Of a stretch of 64,000 bases of DNA, positions 7,774 to 17,705 are shown piece by piece. The notes below the pieces were generated by a model. It had not been told where the DNA came from, ran no database searches, and saw only the letters and a list, made by a program, of their open reading frames with translations. Position 1 is the first letter of the stretch. Each line of letters opens with the position of its first letter. The translations under genes and the position numbers were made by a program. This DNA is from JBEBBU01 sp041158225. GTDB taxonomy: Bacteria; Pseudomonadota; Gammaproteobacteria; Methylococcales; Methylococcaceae. The stretch covers positions 13,229 to 77,228 of the forward strand of contig JBEBBU010000165.1 in assembly GCA_041158225.1 (NCBI GenBank), in the 5' to 3' direction.

Positions 7774-8883
7774 TCAGAAGGCCGCGGCAAAACCCAGCAT
7801 GGAATTCATGGATGGGGTGTACTGGGTAAGGGGGCCGCTGACCTGGCCAAATACTGCAAACTGGCTGTTGATCGTCCAGATCAGTCCGCCTCCCATCAGA
7901 TTGCCTGTCATAGTAAGAGGGTTGTCCAGCGTTGGATGCGGATTGGAATTGAGGGACTGGGTCCAGCTGCTGTAACTGCCATGTGCGAAGATGGCGACAT
8001 CGTCATCAAGAATGTCCTTCTGCAGTGCCCATTGGAAGATCAGCTGCCATACATTGATGTCCATAGGTGTCTGGGTCCGCGACGTGCCAATGTTGTATTC
8101 AAGATTGATATCCCAGGGCAGTGACTGGTCGAAGAGGAGTGCCAGATAGGGTTGGGTGCTCTGGTTGAGGGCAGGATTGGCCATCCATGGTGTCTGGACA
8201 TACATTTCGATGCCCGCTGCTGGCAGATAATAGTCTTTTTTTTCCAGCCAGAGATTGATTTTGGTATCAAACTGCAGCGGCGAAAAGCCCAATACGCTGT
8301 TGCCCTGCTGGGGATGGATGAGCGTCATGCCATTACCCATCAGGCGCAGTTCAATATCGTCTGTCAGGCCGTAGCGTAGCAGGAACTGGGTGTAAAACTG
8401 CTGGTTCACGGCGCCGTGTGCAGCGCCGCTGAAATTGAATGGTGCCAGTTCGACATAAGCCCGCCCTTCAGGCAGGGTAAATGCGCTGTTCGGAAAGTTG
8501 GCAATGTCTGGGCCCGGGTTAGCGATATCAGGTCTGGAGCGCCAGCTGTCAATATTTTCAGGCGATCTCGCGCGCGAACGGTCATAGCGGCCCTTGAAGA
8601 ATGAGTTACTGATACTGGCGCTGGCATCCTGTCCGAAGACGGCAAATTTTTTATCCTGTTCGCTGTCGTCAGGCGCGGCTGCCAGTGCTGTGCTCTGCGG
8701 ACGGTCAGTGATATAGTCCGCAGTTGATCGGGCAAGAGCCTCAAATGCATCATTGTCTGCTTCTGCCGGTGTTTTTACATCGGGAGGTGGCTCATCTGTC
8801 CTGGCGGGCGCGTGATGGCAGGCACTGAGCTGGAACATGCATACAAGCATGCAAGCCAGCGTGGCAACGCGCCGTTGTATCAT
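7774..8883 (-). CDS. Outer-membrane beta-barrel lipoprotein, phenol-degradation (MetA) transporter-like
   Basis: A 369-residue predicted lipoprotein, chosen from ATG 8883 because it gives a compact 20-residue signal ending in LSAC. A TTG at 8907 and an ATG at 8904 are alternative starts. After a low-complexity Pro/Ala/Asp linker, the C-terminal two thirds has alternating beta strands (FYTQFLLRYGLTDDIELRLMG and YYLPAAGIEMYVQTPW type segments) ending in a terminal aromatic residue, as in outer-membrane barrels. It resembles the 'MetA-pathway of phenol degradation' putative transporter family, but that name says little about substrate. It is divergent from the gene at 8922, and their start regions nearly touch. 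Confidence 0.55.
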   Translation of the reverse strand: MIQRRVATLACMLVCMFQLSACHHAPARTDEPPPDVKTPAEADNDAFEALARSTADYITDRPQSTALAAAPDDSEQDKKFAVFGQDASASISNSFFKGRYDRSRARSPENIDSWRSRPDIANPGPDIANFPNSAFTLPEGRAYVELAPFNFSGAAHGAVNQQFYTQFLLRYGLTDDIELRLMGNGMTLIHPQQGNSVLGFSPLQFDTKINLWLEKKDYYLPAAGIEMYVQTPWMANPALNQSTQPYLALLFDQSLPWDINLEYNIGTSRTQTPMDINVWQLIFQWALQKDILDDDVAIFAHGSYSSWTQSLNSNPHPTLDNPLTMTGNLMGGGLIWTINSQFAVFGQVSGPLTQYTPSMNSMLGFAAAF

Positions 8884-8921
8884 TGGACTGTGATATTCAG
8901 ACATCAAGAGGTTTCATTGCC

Positions 8922-9407
8922 ATGCTGCGTACCGTGCTGCCCGTTCTTGCCCTTTTCTGGCTGTCGCCGATTCTGGCTGCTGGTGCCATGAACACTGAAA
9001 GTGGCCAGCCAGCCTCCGTGATGGAAACACAGGGTATCCAGTCTCTGGCTGAACAAAGGCGTGCCCTGATCAGGAATAATCTCCGGTTAACACCCGAAGA
9101 AAACAGAAACTTCTGGCCTATTTATGCAGAATACGAGCGGGATGTCGAGCATCTTCTGCTGGACCGGTTGCGGATTTATGAAGAGCTGGGGGGTAACTTT
9201 GATGACCTGAGCGATGGAGAGGCCAGAAAGTTCGTGGATGACCACTGGGCCTATGTCCTGCGGCGCACGGATTTGACTGACAGGTACCTCGGCCGCTTTG
9301 CAGCGGTCCTGCCGGGAAAAAAGCTGGCACGCTATTACCAGATTGAGGCGCATATCCGTGCATCCATTGATGCCGAGCTTTACCGCAGGATACCACTGGT
9401 TCACTAG
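8922..9407 (+). CDS. Periplasmic Spy/CpxP-like helical protein
   Basis: A 161-residue exported protein. The start at 8922 gives a signal peptide (MLRTVLPVLALFWLSPILAA), and an upstream in-frame ATG at 8883 would spoil it. The mature part is helical and charged, with the segment RALIRNNLRLTPEENRNFW, which recalls the LTxxQ/LTPEE motif of Spy/CpxP and heavy-metal-sensor-like periplasmic proteins. No metal ligands stand out. It is divergent from an outer-membrane lipoprotein, which suggests an envelope role. It overlaps the 3' end of thiO by 4 bases. Confidence 0.5.
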   Translation: MLRTVLPVLALFWLSPILAAGAMNTESGQPASVMETQGIQSLAEQRRALIRNNLRLTPEENRNFWPIYAEYERDVEHLLLDRLRIYEELGGNFDDLSDGEARKFVDDHWAYVLRRTDLTDRYLGRFAAVLPGKKLARYYQIEAHIRASIDAELYRRIPLVH

Positions 9408-10531
9408 TGTTGCGGCAGGGCAAAAGGGCTGGGATCCAGTACCGGGTTCTGATCCAGCATGAGGTCCACCAGCAGTTCCGCTGATGCAGGTCCCATGACC
9501 AGTCCATTGCGAAAGTGTCCTGCATTGCACCAGGCATTATCCAGCCCGGGAATTTTGCCAATGAAGGGGATGCCTTGCGGAGAACCGGGACGTAGTCCGG
9601 CCCAGTGATCCAGCAAGGGTGCTTCGCTGAGATCGGGGCGCAGTTGATGCAGGAAGCGTGTAAGCGTATGCCGGGTTTCTTCCTGTATGGTCTTGTCGAA
9701 GCCGCAGTATTCTACGGTGCTTCCAGCCAGAATCACGCCGTCCATGCGTGGAATGAGATAGTGACCGTTACAGATCACCATACAGGCCAGTGCTTCAGGC
9801 CTGGCCTGAAAGGCCAGCATCTGACCCTTCACCGGCTGTACAGGAAGGGCAGTGGCGGATGGCTGGCAATGCTGCAGGAGCTGGCCTGTCCAGGCGCCGC
9901 TGGTAAACACGAACTGGCCGGCTTCCATTGGCCCTCTGCGGGTGAGCACCGCCGACAGCCGGTCTCCCTTCTTTACCCAGCCTTCTACTTCAGTGTCAGG
10001 CAGCATGACGCCCCCCAGATCACGGATGGCGCGCTGCAGGCACTGCAGCAGGCGCGGGTTTCTGACCTGCGCAACCATGGGTAGCCAGAGGTGCGGGTGG
10101 TTGTCATGATCCGGTTTTTCTTCGTAGGACGGGAAGCTCAGCCCCCCCGCCAGCTGGCTGGCGGAAGCCGCATCAATCCACGCATGAGGCTCGAATGCGC
10201 TCCGGCACCATGCGCCGGCATGGCCGGCAGCGGCATCATCCAGATCCAGTACCAGCAGGCCGCTGCGCTGCCATTCAGCATCGCCATGACCATGTTGCAG
10301 TAGCAGTGCCGCCAGCTCAGGGTAGCAGGCCTGGCTTCTCCGGCTGAGTTGCATGACCGGATCCGGCATATCCCATGGCATCAGTGGACAAAGGATGCCA
10401 CCACCAGCCCAGGAAGATTCACGGCCAGGCAGCTGGCGATCCAGCAGTGTCACCTGCATGCCCGCTTCCAGCAGTCTCCTGGCTGTCAGGAGACCCGCAA
10501 TGCCGCAGCCTATGATGAGCGTGTCAGTCAT
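9404..10531 (-). CDS. thiO: Glycine oxidase ThiO-like FAD-dependent oxidoreductase
   Basis: A 375-residue FAD enzyme of the D-amino-acid oxidase/GlyOx family. The N-terminal Rossmann motif is IIGCGIAGLLTARRLLEAG, then SSWAGGGILCPL, and the C-terminal GLRPGSPQGIPFIG and NAGHFRNGLVMGPASAEL carry the second FAD contact. This pattern fits ThiO, which oxidises glycine to iminoglycine for the thiazole moiety of thiamine. No other thiamine gene is adjacent. It follows the UPF0182 gene by 9 bases on the same strand. Confidence 0.85.
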   Translation of the reverse strand: MTDTLIIGCGIAGLLTARRLLEAGMQVTLLDRQLPGRESSWAGGGILCPLMPWDMPDPVMQLSRRSQACYPELAALLLQHGHGDAEWQRSGLLVLDLDDAAAGHAGAWCRSAFEPHAWIDAASASQLAGGLSFPSYEEKPDHDNHPHLWLPMVAQVRNPRLLQCLQRAIRDLGGVMLPDTEVEGWVKKGDRLSAVLTRRGPMEAGQFVFTSGAWTGQLLQHCQPSATALPVQPVKGQMLAFQARPEALACMVICNGHYLIPRMDGVILAGSTVEYCGFDKTIQEETRHTLTRFLHQLRPDLSEAPLLDHWAGLRPGSPQGIPFIGKIPGLDNAWCNAGHFRNGLVMGPASAELLVDLMLDQNPVLDPSPFALPQH

Positions 10532-10540
10532 GACGGCCGG

Positions 10541-13189
10541 TCAGGAAGGTTCCATGATGGGTTGCCCGGCTGGTGGCGTCGATCCTGGCAGGCCACGCAT
10601 CTTCTGCAGATCCTGCAGACGTGCTTCCAGTACATCCAGCGCCTTGTCCAGTGAGGTTTCCATAACGATGACATCGCCCATGGAAAGAATGACGCGCGTC
10701 AGTTCGGGTATGCGTGTCAGCCCGGTGGAAACGATATAGACCGGCTGTACATACAGTAATGACCTGCCAATAGGGACAATCAGGATACGGCCACGCTTGA
10801 CATGAGAACCCTTCTGATCCCACAGGGAAAACTGCTGGGATATGCTGCTGTCCTGATCAATCTTGGCACTGACCTGGGCTGGGCCATCGACCTGCACATC
10901 CTTGTTGAACTCGTACAACAGGATTTTTTTGCTGCTGTTGCCGCCGCAGGCTGAGAACTTGACATCGCCACCCAGTGCCAGAGCGCTCAGGTTGGCGCGT
11001 CCAACTGGCGTAATGGGCTTGATGATGACAAAGTTCTGCTGGGCTTCGCACCCTTCCAGATAGGTGGTGAAGTAATAAGGCGCAACAGGGCTTTCATGAA
11101 CCTTGGGGAAGTCCCAGGTTTCCGCCTGCTGATAGAACAGGGCGGGATCAGTCTGATGGTAGCGGGCATACTGCTGCAGCTGGATCTCGAACAGATCGCG
11201 CGGATAGCGGATCTGGTCCTTGAGCAGGGGAGGCATATAGCGCATATCCTTGAACAGTCCTGGATAGGCGCGGTCGTAAGCCCTGATGAGGGGATCGTTT
11301 TCATCAGCGATATAAAAATCGACATCACCATCGAAGGCGTCGACCACTACCTTGACCGAATTGCGGATGTAGTTGAAAGAACGTTCTTCCTCATCGCCGC
11401 GGAAGCGGAAGCGGGTGGTCTTGGATACTGGATACCAGTTTGAGGTGGTATAGGCATCGAGTATCCAGTAGTGGCGCGAAGGCGTCACCACCAGGTAGGG
11501 GTCATGATCCAGTGCAAGGAATGGCGCAAGCGTTTTGACCCTTTCAATGATATTGCGATGGAACAGGGCGCGCGTGTGGGTGTCGATATTCGTGGAAAAG
11601 AACAGCCGTTCGTCCCGGAAATAGCTGGAAAGCAGAACCCGGCTGAACAGGGAGTCTACCGGAACCCCGCCTTCACCACTGTAGTTGCGGTTGGAATCCT
11701 GGTCAAAACTCGAGATATCAGGAATTTCGAGGCGGTTAGGCACCAGAGCGTAGTCCAGATTTTCCAGGCCATAGTAGATATCAGGTTTTTCTACATTCAG
11801 TCCGATGCTGGACTGCAGGTTGAGGTCACGCAGGAACCAGCGCATCGGAGTATCTGCATTCTGTGATGCCGGTGTCACCACGGAACCATAACCATGGGTG
11901 TAACGCAGGTGGCGGTTTTCCCAGTCACGTGCTTCGCTCGGAAGCAGGTCAAGGTTGACTTCACGCGCTGACAGATTGACCTGTTCAATGGTGCCATTGA
12001 CGGTATAGCGTGAAGTATCCACTTCTGCAAAGTGATAGTAAGGCCGTATGCCCTGCAGTTCCTGATAGACATCGTCAAGATATTCAGGATCCCAGATGGG
12101 GATGTTGTGCAGATGCTCCCTGACATGTGAGTCCAGAGCACTCTTGCTGTCCAGTGTGGCGGTGACGCCTACGGTCTGTATGTTATCCAGCGCATAGGCT
12201 GCCAGTGTGGCTTCTATGTTGGCGGCCATGAAGCGCTGCTCCGCCCTGACAGGATTGGGCTTGACGATGAAACGTTCCATCAGGTCAGGCAGCAGGGGGA
12301 TGTTGCGCATCATGACGGAGACCGCGATGATGGTGAGTCCGAGCATCAGGTTTTTGAGGCCACGGTGGTTTCGCAGAAACAGCAGGAGACTGATGACCGC
12401 ATAGCCAAGGGCTGCCAGTCCTACCCAGATCAGGGGCAGGTGGTAATTCATCTCCACGAAACCCGGGCCGAAGAACAGGGGGTCATGTGCTTCGCTATAG
12501 ACAAGTCCATAGCGGTCCAGCATGAAGTCCCAGCCGCCTACTGCTGCAAATAGCAGGATCAGGATCGTCATGTGAATGCGGGCACCCAGCGGCCATGACC
12601 GTTTGCCTGAATGGTTGATACTATGCTCGATCCAGTAAGTGAGGGCTACCAGTACCGTCATGACGCCAGAACATATCAGCAGTTCTGACTGGATCAGCTC
12701 GAAAATGGCATAGGCAAACAGATAGAAACTGATGTCGGTATTGAACAGGGGTTCACTGACTTCAGCCTTCTGGCCAAAAATGAACAGGAGGCTGTCTTCC
12801 CACTGATGATAGAACGGCAGGGCGATCAGTATGGAAAGTACCAGCGACAGGGGAATATAGATGCGTATCGAGGTCAGCTGAAATCTGGCCAGATTGCGCA
12901 GCTGCCGTTGCTGCATTTCTCCGCGGAAGGTTGTCTCATGACCGGCCAGTACGCGCGAGGCCAGCCAGAAATTGCCGAGCAGTACGGTGAAGAAGAGCAG
13001 GGTGACGCCACCTGACAGGAACCAGCGATAAAGGATGCGCATCCAGTGGTAGGCGCCGTATTCCAGTGAGTCGAACCACCACAGTTCAACCAGAAAGTGT
13101 GTGATGGCCAGACCTGCTGCCAGAATGACCAATCCTGTCAGCAGAATGGATCCTGTGAAAATCATCAGCAGCTTCTTCCAGTGTCCCAT
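10541..13189 (-). CDS. UPF0182 family large membrane protein
   Basis: An 882-residue member of the COG1615/UPF0182 family of unknown function. The N-terminal third has about seven hydrophobic segments (for example LLMIFTGSILLTGLVILAAG at the start). The rest is a large extracytoplasmic domain with typical blocks such as NIPIWDPEYLDDVYQELQ, YTHGYGSVVTPAS and RYPRDLFEIQL. The length is normal for the family. It lies just before thiO in transcription order, but no functional link is known. Confidence 0.85.
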   Translation of the reverse strand: MGHWKKLLMIFTGSILLTGLVILAAGLAITHFLVELWWFDSLEYGAYHWMRILYRWFLSGGVTLLFFTVLLGNFWLASRVLAGHETTFRGEMQQRQLRNLARFQLTSIRIYIPLSLVLSILIALPFYHQWEDSLLFIFGQKAEVSEPLFNTDISFYLFAYAIFELIQSELLICSGVMTVLVALTYWIEHSINHSGKRSWPLGARIHMTILILLFAAVGGWDFMLDRYGLVYSEAHDPLFFGPGFVEMNYHLPLIWVGLAALGYAVISLLLFLRNHRGLKNLMLGLTIIAVSVMMRNIPLLPDLMERFIVKPNPVRAEQRFMAANIEATLAAYALDNIQTVGVTATLDSKSALDSHVREHLHNIPIWDPEYLDDVYQELQGIRPYYHFAEVDTSRYTVNGTIEQVNLSAREVNLDLLPSEARDWENRHLRYTHGYGSVVTPASQNADTPMRWFLRDLNLQSSIGLNVEKPDIYYGLENLDYALVPNRLEIPDISSFDQDSNRNYSGEGGVPVDSLFSRVLLSSYFRDERLFFSTNIDTHTRALFHRNIIERVKTLAPFLALDHDPYLVVTPSRHYWILDAYTTSNWYPVSKTTRFRFRGDEEERSFNYIRNSVKVVVDAFDGDVDFYIADENDPLIRAYDRAYPGLFKDMRYMPPLLKDQIRYPRDLFEIQLQQYARYHQTDPALFYQQAETWDFPKVHESPVAPYYFTTYLEGCEAQQNFVIIKPITPVGRANLSALALGGDVKFSACGGNSSKKILLYEFNKDVQVDGPAQVSAKIDQDSSISQQFSLWDQKGSHVKRGRILIVPIGRSLLYVQPVYIVSTGLTRIPELTRVILSMGDVIVMETSLDKALDVLEARLQDLQKMRGLPGSTPPAGQPIMEPS

Positions 13190-13350
13190 AAATACCCTCT
13201 GATCTCTCTATGCTCTGGCTGTCTTGAGTGGATATGCAATAAGGCATGATGATACCCGACTCAGCCGTGATCTGGTATTTTTTACGCTCATGATCTACAC
13301 TGGCGGATATCTGTAGGCCTGGTCTACCTGCGAGAATCCTGAGTTTTCCC

Positions 13351-14481
13351 ATGCCCTTATCATCCGGTTTCCATCTGTGCATCCGTACAGCTTGGGTTGT
13401 GGCAGTGCTGTCTTGTTCCGTGATGTCTGCCTGTTTCGCTGAAGATCATATCCGTCTTGATGCTGATCAGCAGAAAGCATCAGGTATCAGTGTGGCCATC
13501 GCGGGATCTGGCGAGATTGCCCAGACGATTGTGGTTCCAGGTAAGGTACTCATCAATAATGACCGCATAGCGCATGTCATCCCCAGGGTAGCTGGCGTTG
13601 TGCGCGAAGTACGTCAATCCGTCGGCGACAGTGTCAGGGCGGGAGATGTTCTGGCCGTCATTGAAAGTATGGATATTGCAGATGCCCGTGCAGCCTATCT
13701 TGCTGCCCATGCCCGCAAGCGCCTTGCCCAGGCGAGTTACCGTCGCAAGGAAACACTCTGGCGTGAGCAGATTACTTCTGAGCAGGTCCTGGATGAGGCG
13801 CGGCAGGCACTGGAACTTGCAGAGGTTGAAGAGCGGACCGCAGTACAGAAACTGATCGCGCTGGATGTTCCCCGGAGTGCCATTGACCGCCTCGCTTCAC
13901 GCAGGCAGCAGGATCTTAGCCGCTACGAGATCCGGGCGCCACTTTCTGGCAATGTGCTGGAACGTGACATGGTGCTGGGCGAGGCGATTCAGCCTAATGT
14001 CACGGTTTTTCTGCTGGGCAACCTCGATACAGTCTGGGTTGACCTGAATGTATATCCCCGTGATCTGGATCGCGTGACCTTGGGACAGTCGGTACGGATT
14101 ACCAGTACCGGGCGTCCAGGCGGTGTGGATGCCAGTGTCGTCTATATCCGCCCGGTGGTGAGTGAGGAAACCAGGGCGGCAACCGTGCGTGTGGTGCTGG
14201 ATAACCACGATGGGCATTGGCAGCCAGGACTCTTCGTCAGCGGATCCATAGAGGCTGGACGCTACACTGCTTCCGTGATGGTACCCAGGGAAGCCGTCAT
14301 GACCGTGCATAACCAGACGGTGGTTTTTGTGCGTGATGGGGATCTTTTTTCTGCACGTCCGGTGATGACGGGGCAGGATGACGGCCAGCATGTGGAAATC
14401 GTGCACGGCCTCCAGACCGGTGAATATTATGTCACCCATGGCGGCTTCATCCTCAAGGACGAAGCGGAAAAGAATCAGTAA
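13351..14481 (+). CDS. RND efflux periplasmic adaptor (CzcB/CusB type)
   Basis: A 376-residue membrane-fusion protein with an N-terminal signal (cleavage near SACFAED, possibly lipoprotein-like). A barrel-sandwich/lipoyl segment follows (VPRVAGVVREVRQSVGDSV-like, residues about 70-100), then a helical hairpin (residues about 108-170), the second lipoyl half (RAPLSGNVLERDMVLGE) and beta-barrel domains. It links the inner-membrane pump encoded next, 2 bases later, to an outer-membrane channel. No His-rich CusF-like or CzcB metal domain was seen. No outer-membrane partner (CzcC/TolC) is in the neighbourhood. Confidence 0.88.
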   Translation: MPLSSGFHLCIRTAWVVAVLSCSVMSACFAEDHIRLDADQQKASGISVAIAGSGEIAQTIVVPGKVLINNDRIAHVIPRVAGVVREVRQSVGDSVRAGDVLAVIESMDIADARAAYLAAHARKRLAQASYRRKETLWREQITSEQVLDEARQALELAEVEERTAVQKLIALDVPRSAIDRLASRRQQDLSRYEIRAPLSGNVLERDMVLGEAIQPNVTVFLLGNLDTVWVDLNVYPRDLDRVTLGQSVRITSTGRPGGVDASVVYIRPVVSEETRAATVRVVLDNHDGHWQPGLFVSGSIEAGRYTASVMVPREAVMTVHNQTVVFVRDGDLFSARPVMTGQDDGQHVEIVHGLQTGEYYVTHGGFILKDEAEKNQ

Positions 14482-14483
14482 TC

Positions 14484-17400
14484 ATGCTGGCAGCGCTGCT
14501 TCATCTTTCCATCAGGTACCGGGTGACCGTTGTGGTGCTGACCCTGATGGTCTTCATGCTGGGTCTGAATGCTCTGGTCAGCCTGCCGATTGATGCGGTG
14601 CCTGATATTACCAACCAGCAGGTACAGATCAACGCACTTTCTCCAGGGCTTTCCCCGGTTGATATGGAAAAACAGGTGACTTTTCCCATTGAGACTACGC
14701 TGGCAGGTATCAAGGGTCTGGATTACACCCGTTCCCTTTCGCGCAATGGTTTTGCGCAGGTGACGGCCATCTTCAATGATGATGTCGACATCTATTTCGC
14801 CCGTCAGCAGATCAGTGAACGCCTGTCTGACCTCAGGGCCGGCCTGCCGCCAGGGGTTGATATACGCATGGGGCCTATTGCCACTGGCCTGGGGGAAATC
14901 TATATGTGGTCGGTGGAATACCGGCATCCCAAAGGTGAAGGGGCGGAGCTGAAGCCGGGGCAGGCCGGCTGGCAGGCTGATGGTGAGTACCTTACACCGG
15001 AAGGGCTGCATCTGAGAGAGCCATTCGAGCTGGCTGCTTACCTCAGGACAGTTCAGGACTGGATTGTGCGGCCACAGGTCAAGACGGTAGCGGGTGTCGC
15101 GGGCGTCGATGCTATTGGTGGCTATGTCAAGCAGTATCACATCAGGCCTGACATGACGCGCCTGCTTTCCTATGGACTCACCCTGCATGATCTGATAGGT
15201 GCCCTGGATCGTAACAACACCAGTATGGGGGCCGGCTATGTGGAAAACCATGGCGAGGCCTATCAGGTGCGCTCGGACGGCAGGATCAGGGCAATCAGTG
15301 AAATCAATGGCATTGTCATCGGTTCCCGTGGAGGGGCCCCCATCTATGTGCGGGATGTTGCCGATGTGGGCATAGGACGTGAACTGCGCTCAGGTGCCGC
15401 GACCAAGGACGGACTGGAGGTGGTCGTAGGTACGGCGCTGATGCGCATCGGCGAGAACAGCCGCACGGTATCCCAGGCGGTTGATGAGCGCATTGCCGCC
15501 GTTCAGAGCGCGCTGCCCCCGGATATCTATATCAAACCCATACTCAACCGTACTGTGCTGGTCGATGCAACCATTCATACCGTGCGTGGCAATCTGCTGG
15601 AGGGGGCGGCTCTGGTGATTGCCATCCTGTTCTGGGTGCTCGGCAATCTGCGTGCTGCCCTGATTACGGCGGCAGTGATTCCACTAGCCATGCTGATGAC
15701 CGCCATGGGCATGGTACAGGGCGGTATCAGCGGCAATCTGATGAGCCTTGGTGCCCTGGATTTTGGTCTGATCGTGGACGGTGCTGTGATTATTGTCGAG
15801 AACTGCCTGAGACATCTGGTGGAGCGGCAGCATGCACTGGGCCGTCAGTTGACACTGGAAGAACGTCTGGACGAGGTGGCGTTGGCAGCCAGACAGGTGA
15901 TCCAGCCCTCTGTTTTTGGCCAGGCTATCATCATTACGGTTTATCTGCCCATCCTCAGCCTCACTGGTATTGAAGGCAAGATGTTTCATCCTATGGCCAT
16001 GACGGTCATTCTGGCGCTGGTGGCTGCTTTCATCCTGTCCATGACTTTTGTGCCTGCGATGGTGGCACTGGTGTTCAGCGGCCGGATGGAGGAAAAAGAG
16101 AGCCGGCTGGTGGTTTGGGCCAGATCCGTTTACCTGCCATTGCTGGTGAACTCGCTGCATCATCCGCGCCGGGTCGTGCTTGGTGCCGCCATAGCTCTAG
16201 TGGTGGCGCTGGCACTGTCGACCCGTCTGGGGCAGGAGTTTGCTCCAACCCTTGATGAAAAGAATCTGGCAATCCAGGTGGTCCGTATTCCCAGTATCAG
16301 CCTGACACAGGCAGTGACCATGCAGACGCAGGTAGAACATACGCTGGCAGGGGTTCCTGAGGTAGCCTATGTTTTCAGCAAGATAGGCACTGCTGAAATG
16401 GCGACGGATCCTATGCCGCCGAATTCAACGGATATGTTTGTGATGCTGCATCCGGAATCCAGGTGGCCAGATCCTGGCAAATCGAAAGCTGAGCTTCTCC
16501 GTGAGATCGAAGCCGCGCTTGAACATCTCCCCGGCAACCTCTATGAGTTCAGCCAGCCTATACAGCTGCGCTTCAATGAACTCATCGCGGGTGTGCGTAG
16601 TGATGTGGCGGTCAAACTGTCTGGCGACGAGTTTGAGGTTCTGCAGCCGCTGGCCCAGGCGATTGGCCGCCGGCTTGCGTCCATACCCGGGGCAGCAGAT
16701 GTCAAGGTCGAGCAGACGGATGGCCTGCCGGTGCTGAATGTTGCCATCGACCGTGATGCCATGGCGCGTTATGGGCTGGATATTGCCGATGTGCAGGATG
16801 TGGTGGCTATTGCGATTGGTGGCCGGGATGCAGGGCTGGTGTTTGAGGGTGACCGGCGTTTTTCCCTGATGGTAAGGCTGCCGGATGCAGTGCGCGCCGA
16901 TCTTGAGGCGCTAAGGCGCCTGCCTGTGCCATTACCCCATCAGGGATCTGCAGGGGTATATGCCCCGGCGTTCCTGCCATTGGGAGAACTGGCACACATC
17001 GATATCAGCGAGGGCCAGAATCAGGTCAGTCGCGAGAACGGCAAACGTCTCGTAGTGATCCAGACAAATGTAAGGGATCGTGATATCGGTTCTTTTGTCA
17101 TGGAGGCGCGTGAGGTTCTGGAAAAAGAGATCCGGTTGCCGTCTGGCTACTGGATGAGCTGGGGAGGGCAGTTCGAGAACCTGGTCAAAGCCAAGGCACG
17201 TCTCATGGTTGTGGTGCCGGTCTGTTTCATGCTGATATTTTTTCTGCTATTCAGTGCTTTTGGCACGGTTCGTCATGCCGCGCTGATTTTCAGTGGCATA
17301 CCCTTTGCGCTGGTGGGAGGGGTTGTGGCGCTTGTCGTGCGGGACATGACCTTCTCGATGACCTCGGCGGTAGGTTTTATCGCCCTGTCAGGGGTGGCTG

Positions 17401-17705
17401 TACTGAATGGCCTGGTGATGGTCAGTTTTATCAACCAGCTGCTTCAGGCAGGGGTTCCGCTGGAAGAAGCCATCAGACAGGGGGCTGCTTCGCGCCTGCG
17501 TCCCGTGCTGATGACGGCTCTGGTGGCGGCACTGGGCTTTGTGCCGATGGCACTGACGACGGGTACTGGCGCCGAGGTGCAGAAGCCGCTGGCCACCGTA
17601 GTCATTGGCGGGCTTGTATCAAGTACCACGCTGACCCTGCTGGTGCTGCCGCTGCTTTACCAGTGGATGGAACTGCGCTGGAGGACTAGAGCATCCTTGC
17701 CATGA
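14484..17705 (+). CDS. czcA: Heavy-metal RND efflux pump, CzcA family
   Basis: A 1073-residue inner-membrane proton antiporter of the HME-RND family. It starts directly after its adaptor. The TM4 motif DFGLIVDGAVIIVEN near residues 426-440 matches the HME1 pattern linked to Co/Zn/Cd export (CzcA), rather than the monovalent-metal CusA set. Start and end are hydrophobic repeats, the periplasmic porter loops lie between TM1-2 and TM7-8, and the C-terminal GVAVLNGLVMVSFI and VLMTALVAALGFVPMAL segments are typical. The metal assignment is by motif only. The 3' end overlaps convergent rimI by 20 bases. Confidence 0.9.
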   Translation: MLAALLHLSIRYRVTVVVLTLMVFMLGLNALVSLPIDAVPDITNQQVQINALSPGLSPVDMEKQVTFPIETTLAGIKGLDYTRSLSRNGFAQVTAIFNDDVDIYFARQQISERLSDLRAGLPPGVDIRMGPIATGLGEIYMWSVEYRHPKGEGAELKPGQAGWQADGEYLTPEGLHLREPFELAAYLRTVQDWIVRPQVKTVAGVAGVDAIGGYVKQYHIRPDMTRLLSYGLTLHDLIGALDRNNTSMGAGYVENHGEAYQVRSDGRIRAISEINGIVIGSRGGAPIYVRDVADVGIGRELRSGAATKDGLEVVVGTALMRIGENSRTVSQAVDERIAAVQSALPPDIYIKPILNRTVLVDATIHTVRGNLLEGAALVIAILFWVLGNLRAALITAAVIPLAMLMTAMGMVQGGISGNLMSLGALDFGLIVDGAVIIVENCLRHLVERQHALGRQLTLEERLDEVALAARQVIQPSVFGQAIIITVYLPILSLTGIEGKMFHPMAMTVILALVAAFILSMTFVPAMVALVFSGRMEEKESRLVVWARSVYLPLLVNSLHHPRRVVLGAAIALVVALALSTRLGQEFAPTLDEKNLAIQVVRIPSISLTQAVTMQTQVEHTLAGVPEVAYVFSKIGTAEMATDPMPPNSTDMFVMLHPESRWPDPGKSKAELLREIEAALEHLPGNLYEFSQPIQLRFNELIAGVRSDVAVKLSGDEFEVLQPLAQAIGRRLASIPGAADVKVEQTDGLPVLNVAIDRDAMARYGLDIADVQDVVAIAIGGRDAGLVFEGDRRFSLMVRLPDAVRADLEALRRLPVPLPHQGSAGVYAPAFLPLGELAHIDISEGQNQVSRENGKRLVVIQTNVRDRDIGSFVMEAREVLEKEIRLPSGYWMSWGGQFENLVKAKARLMVVVPVCFMLIFFLLFSAFGTVRHAALIFSGIPFALVGGVVALVVRDMTFSMTSAVGFIALSGVAVLNGLVMVSFINQLLQAGVPLEEAIRQGAASRLRPVLMTALVAALGFVPMALTTGTGAEVQKPLATVVIGGLVSSTTLTLLVLPLLYQWMELRWRTRASLP

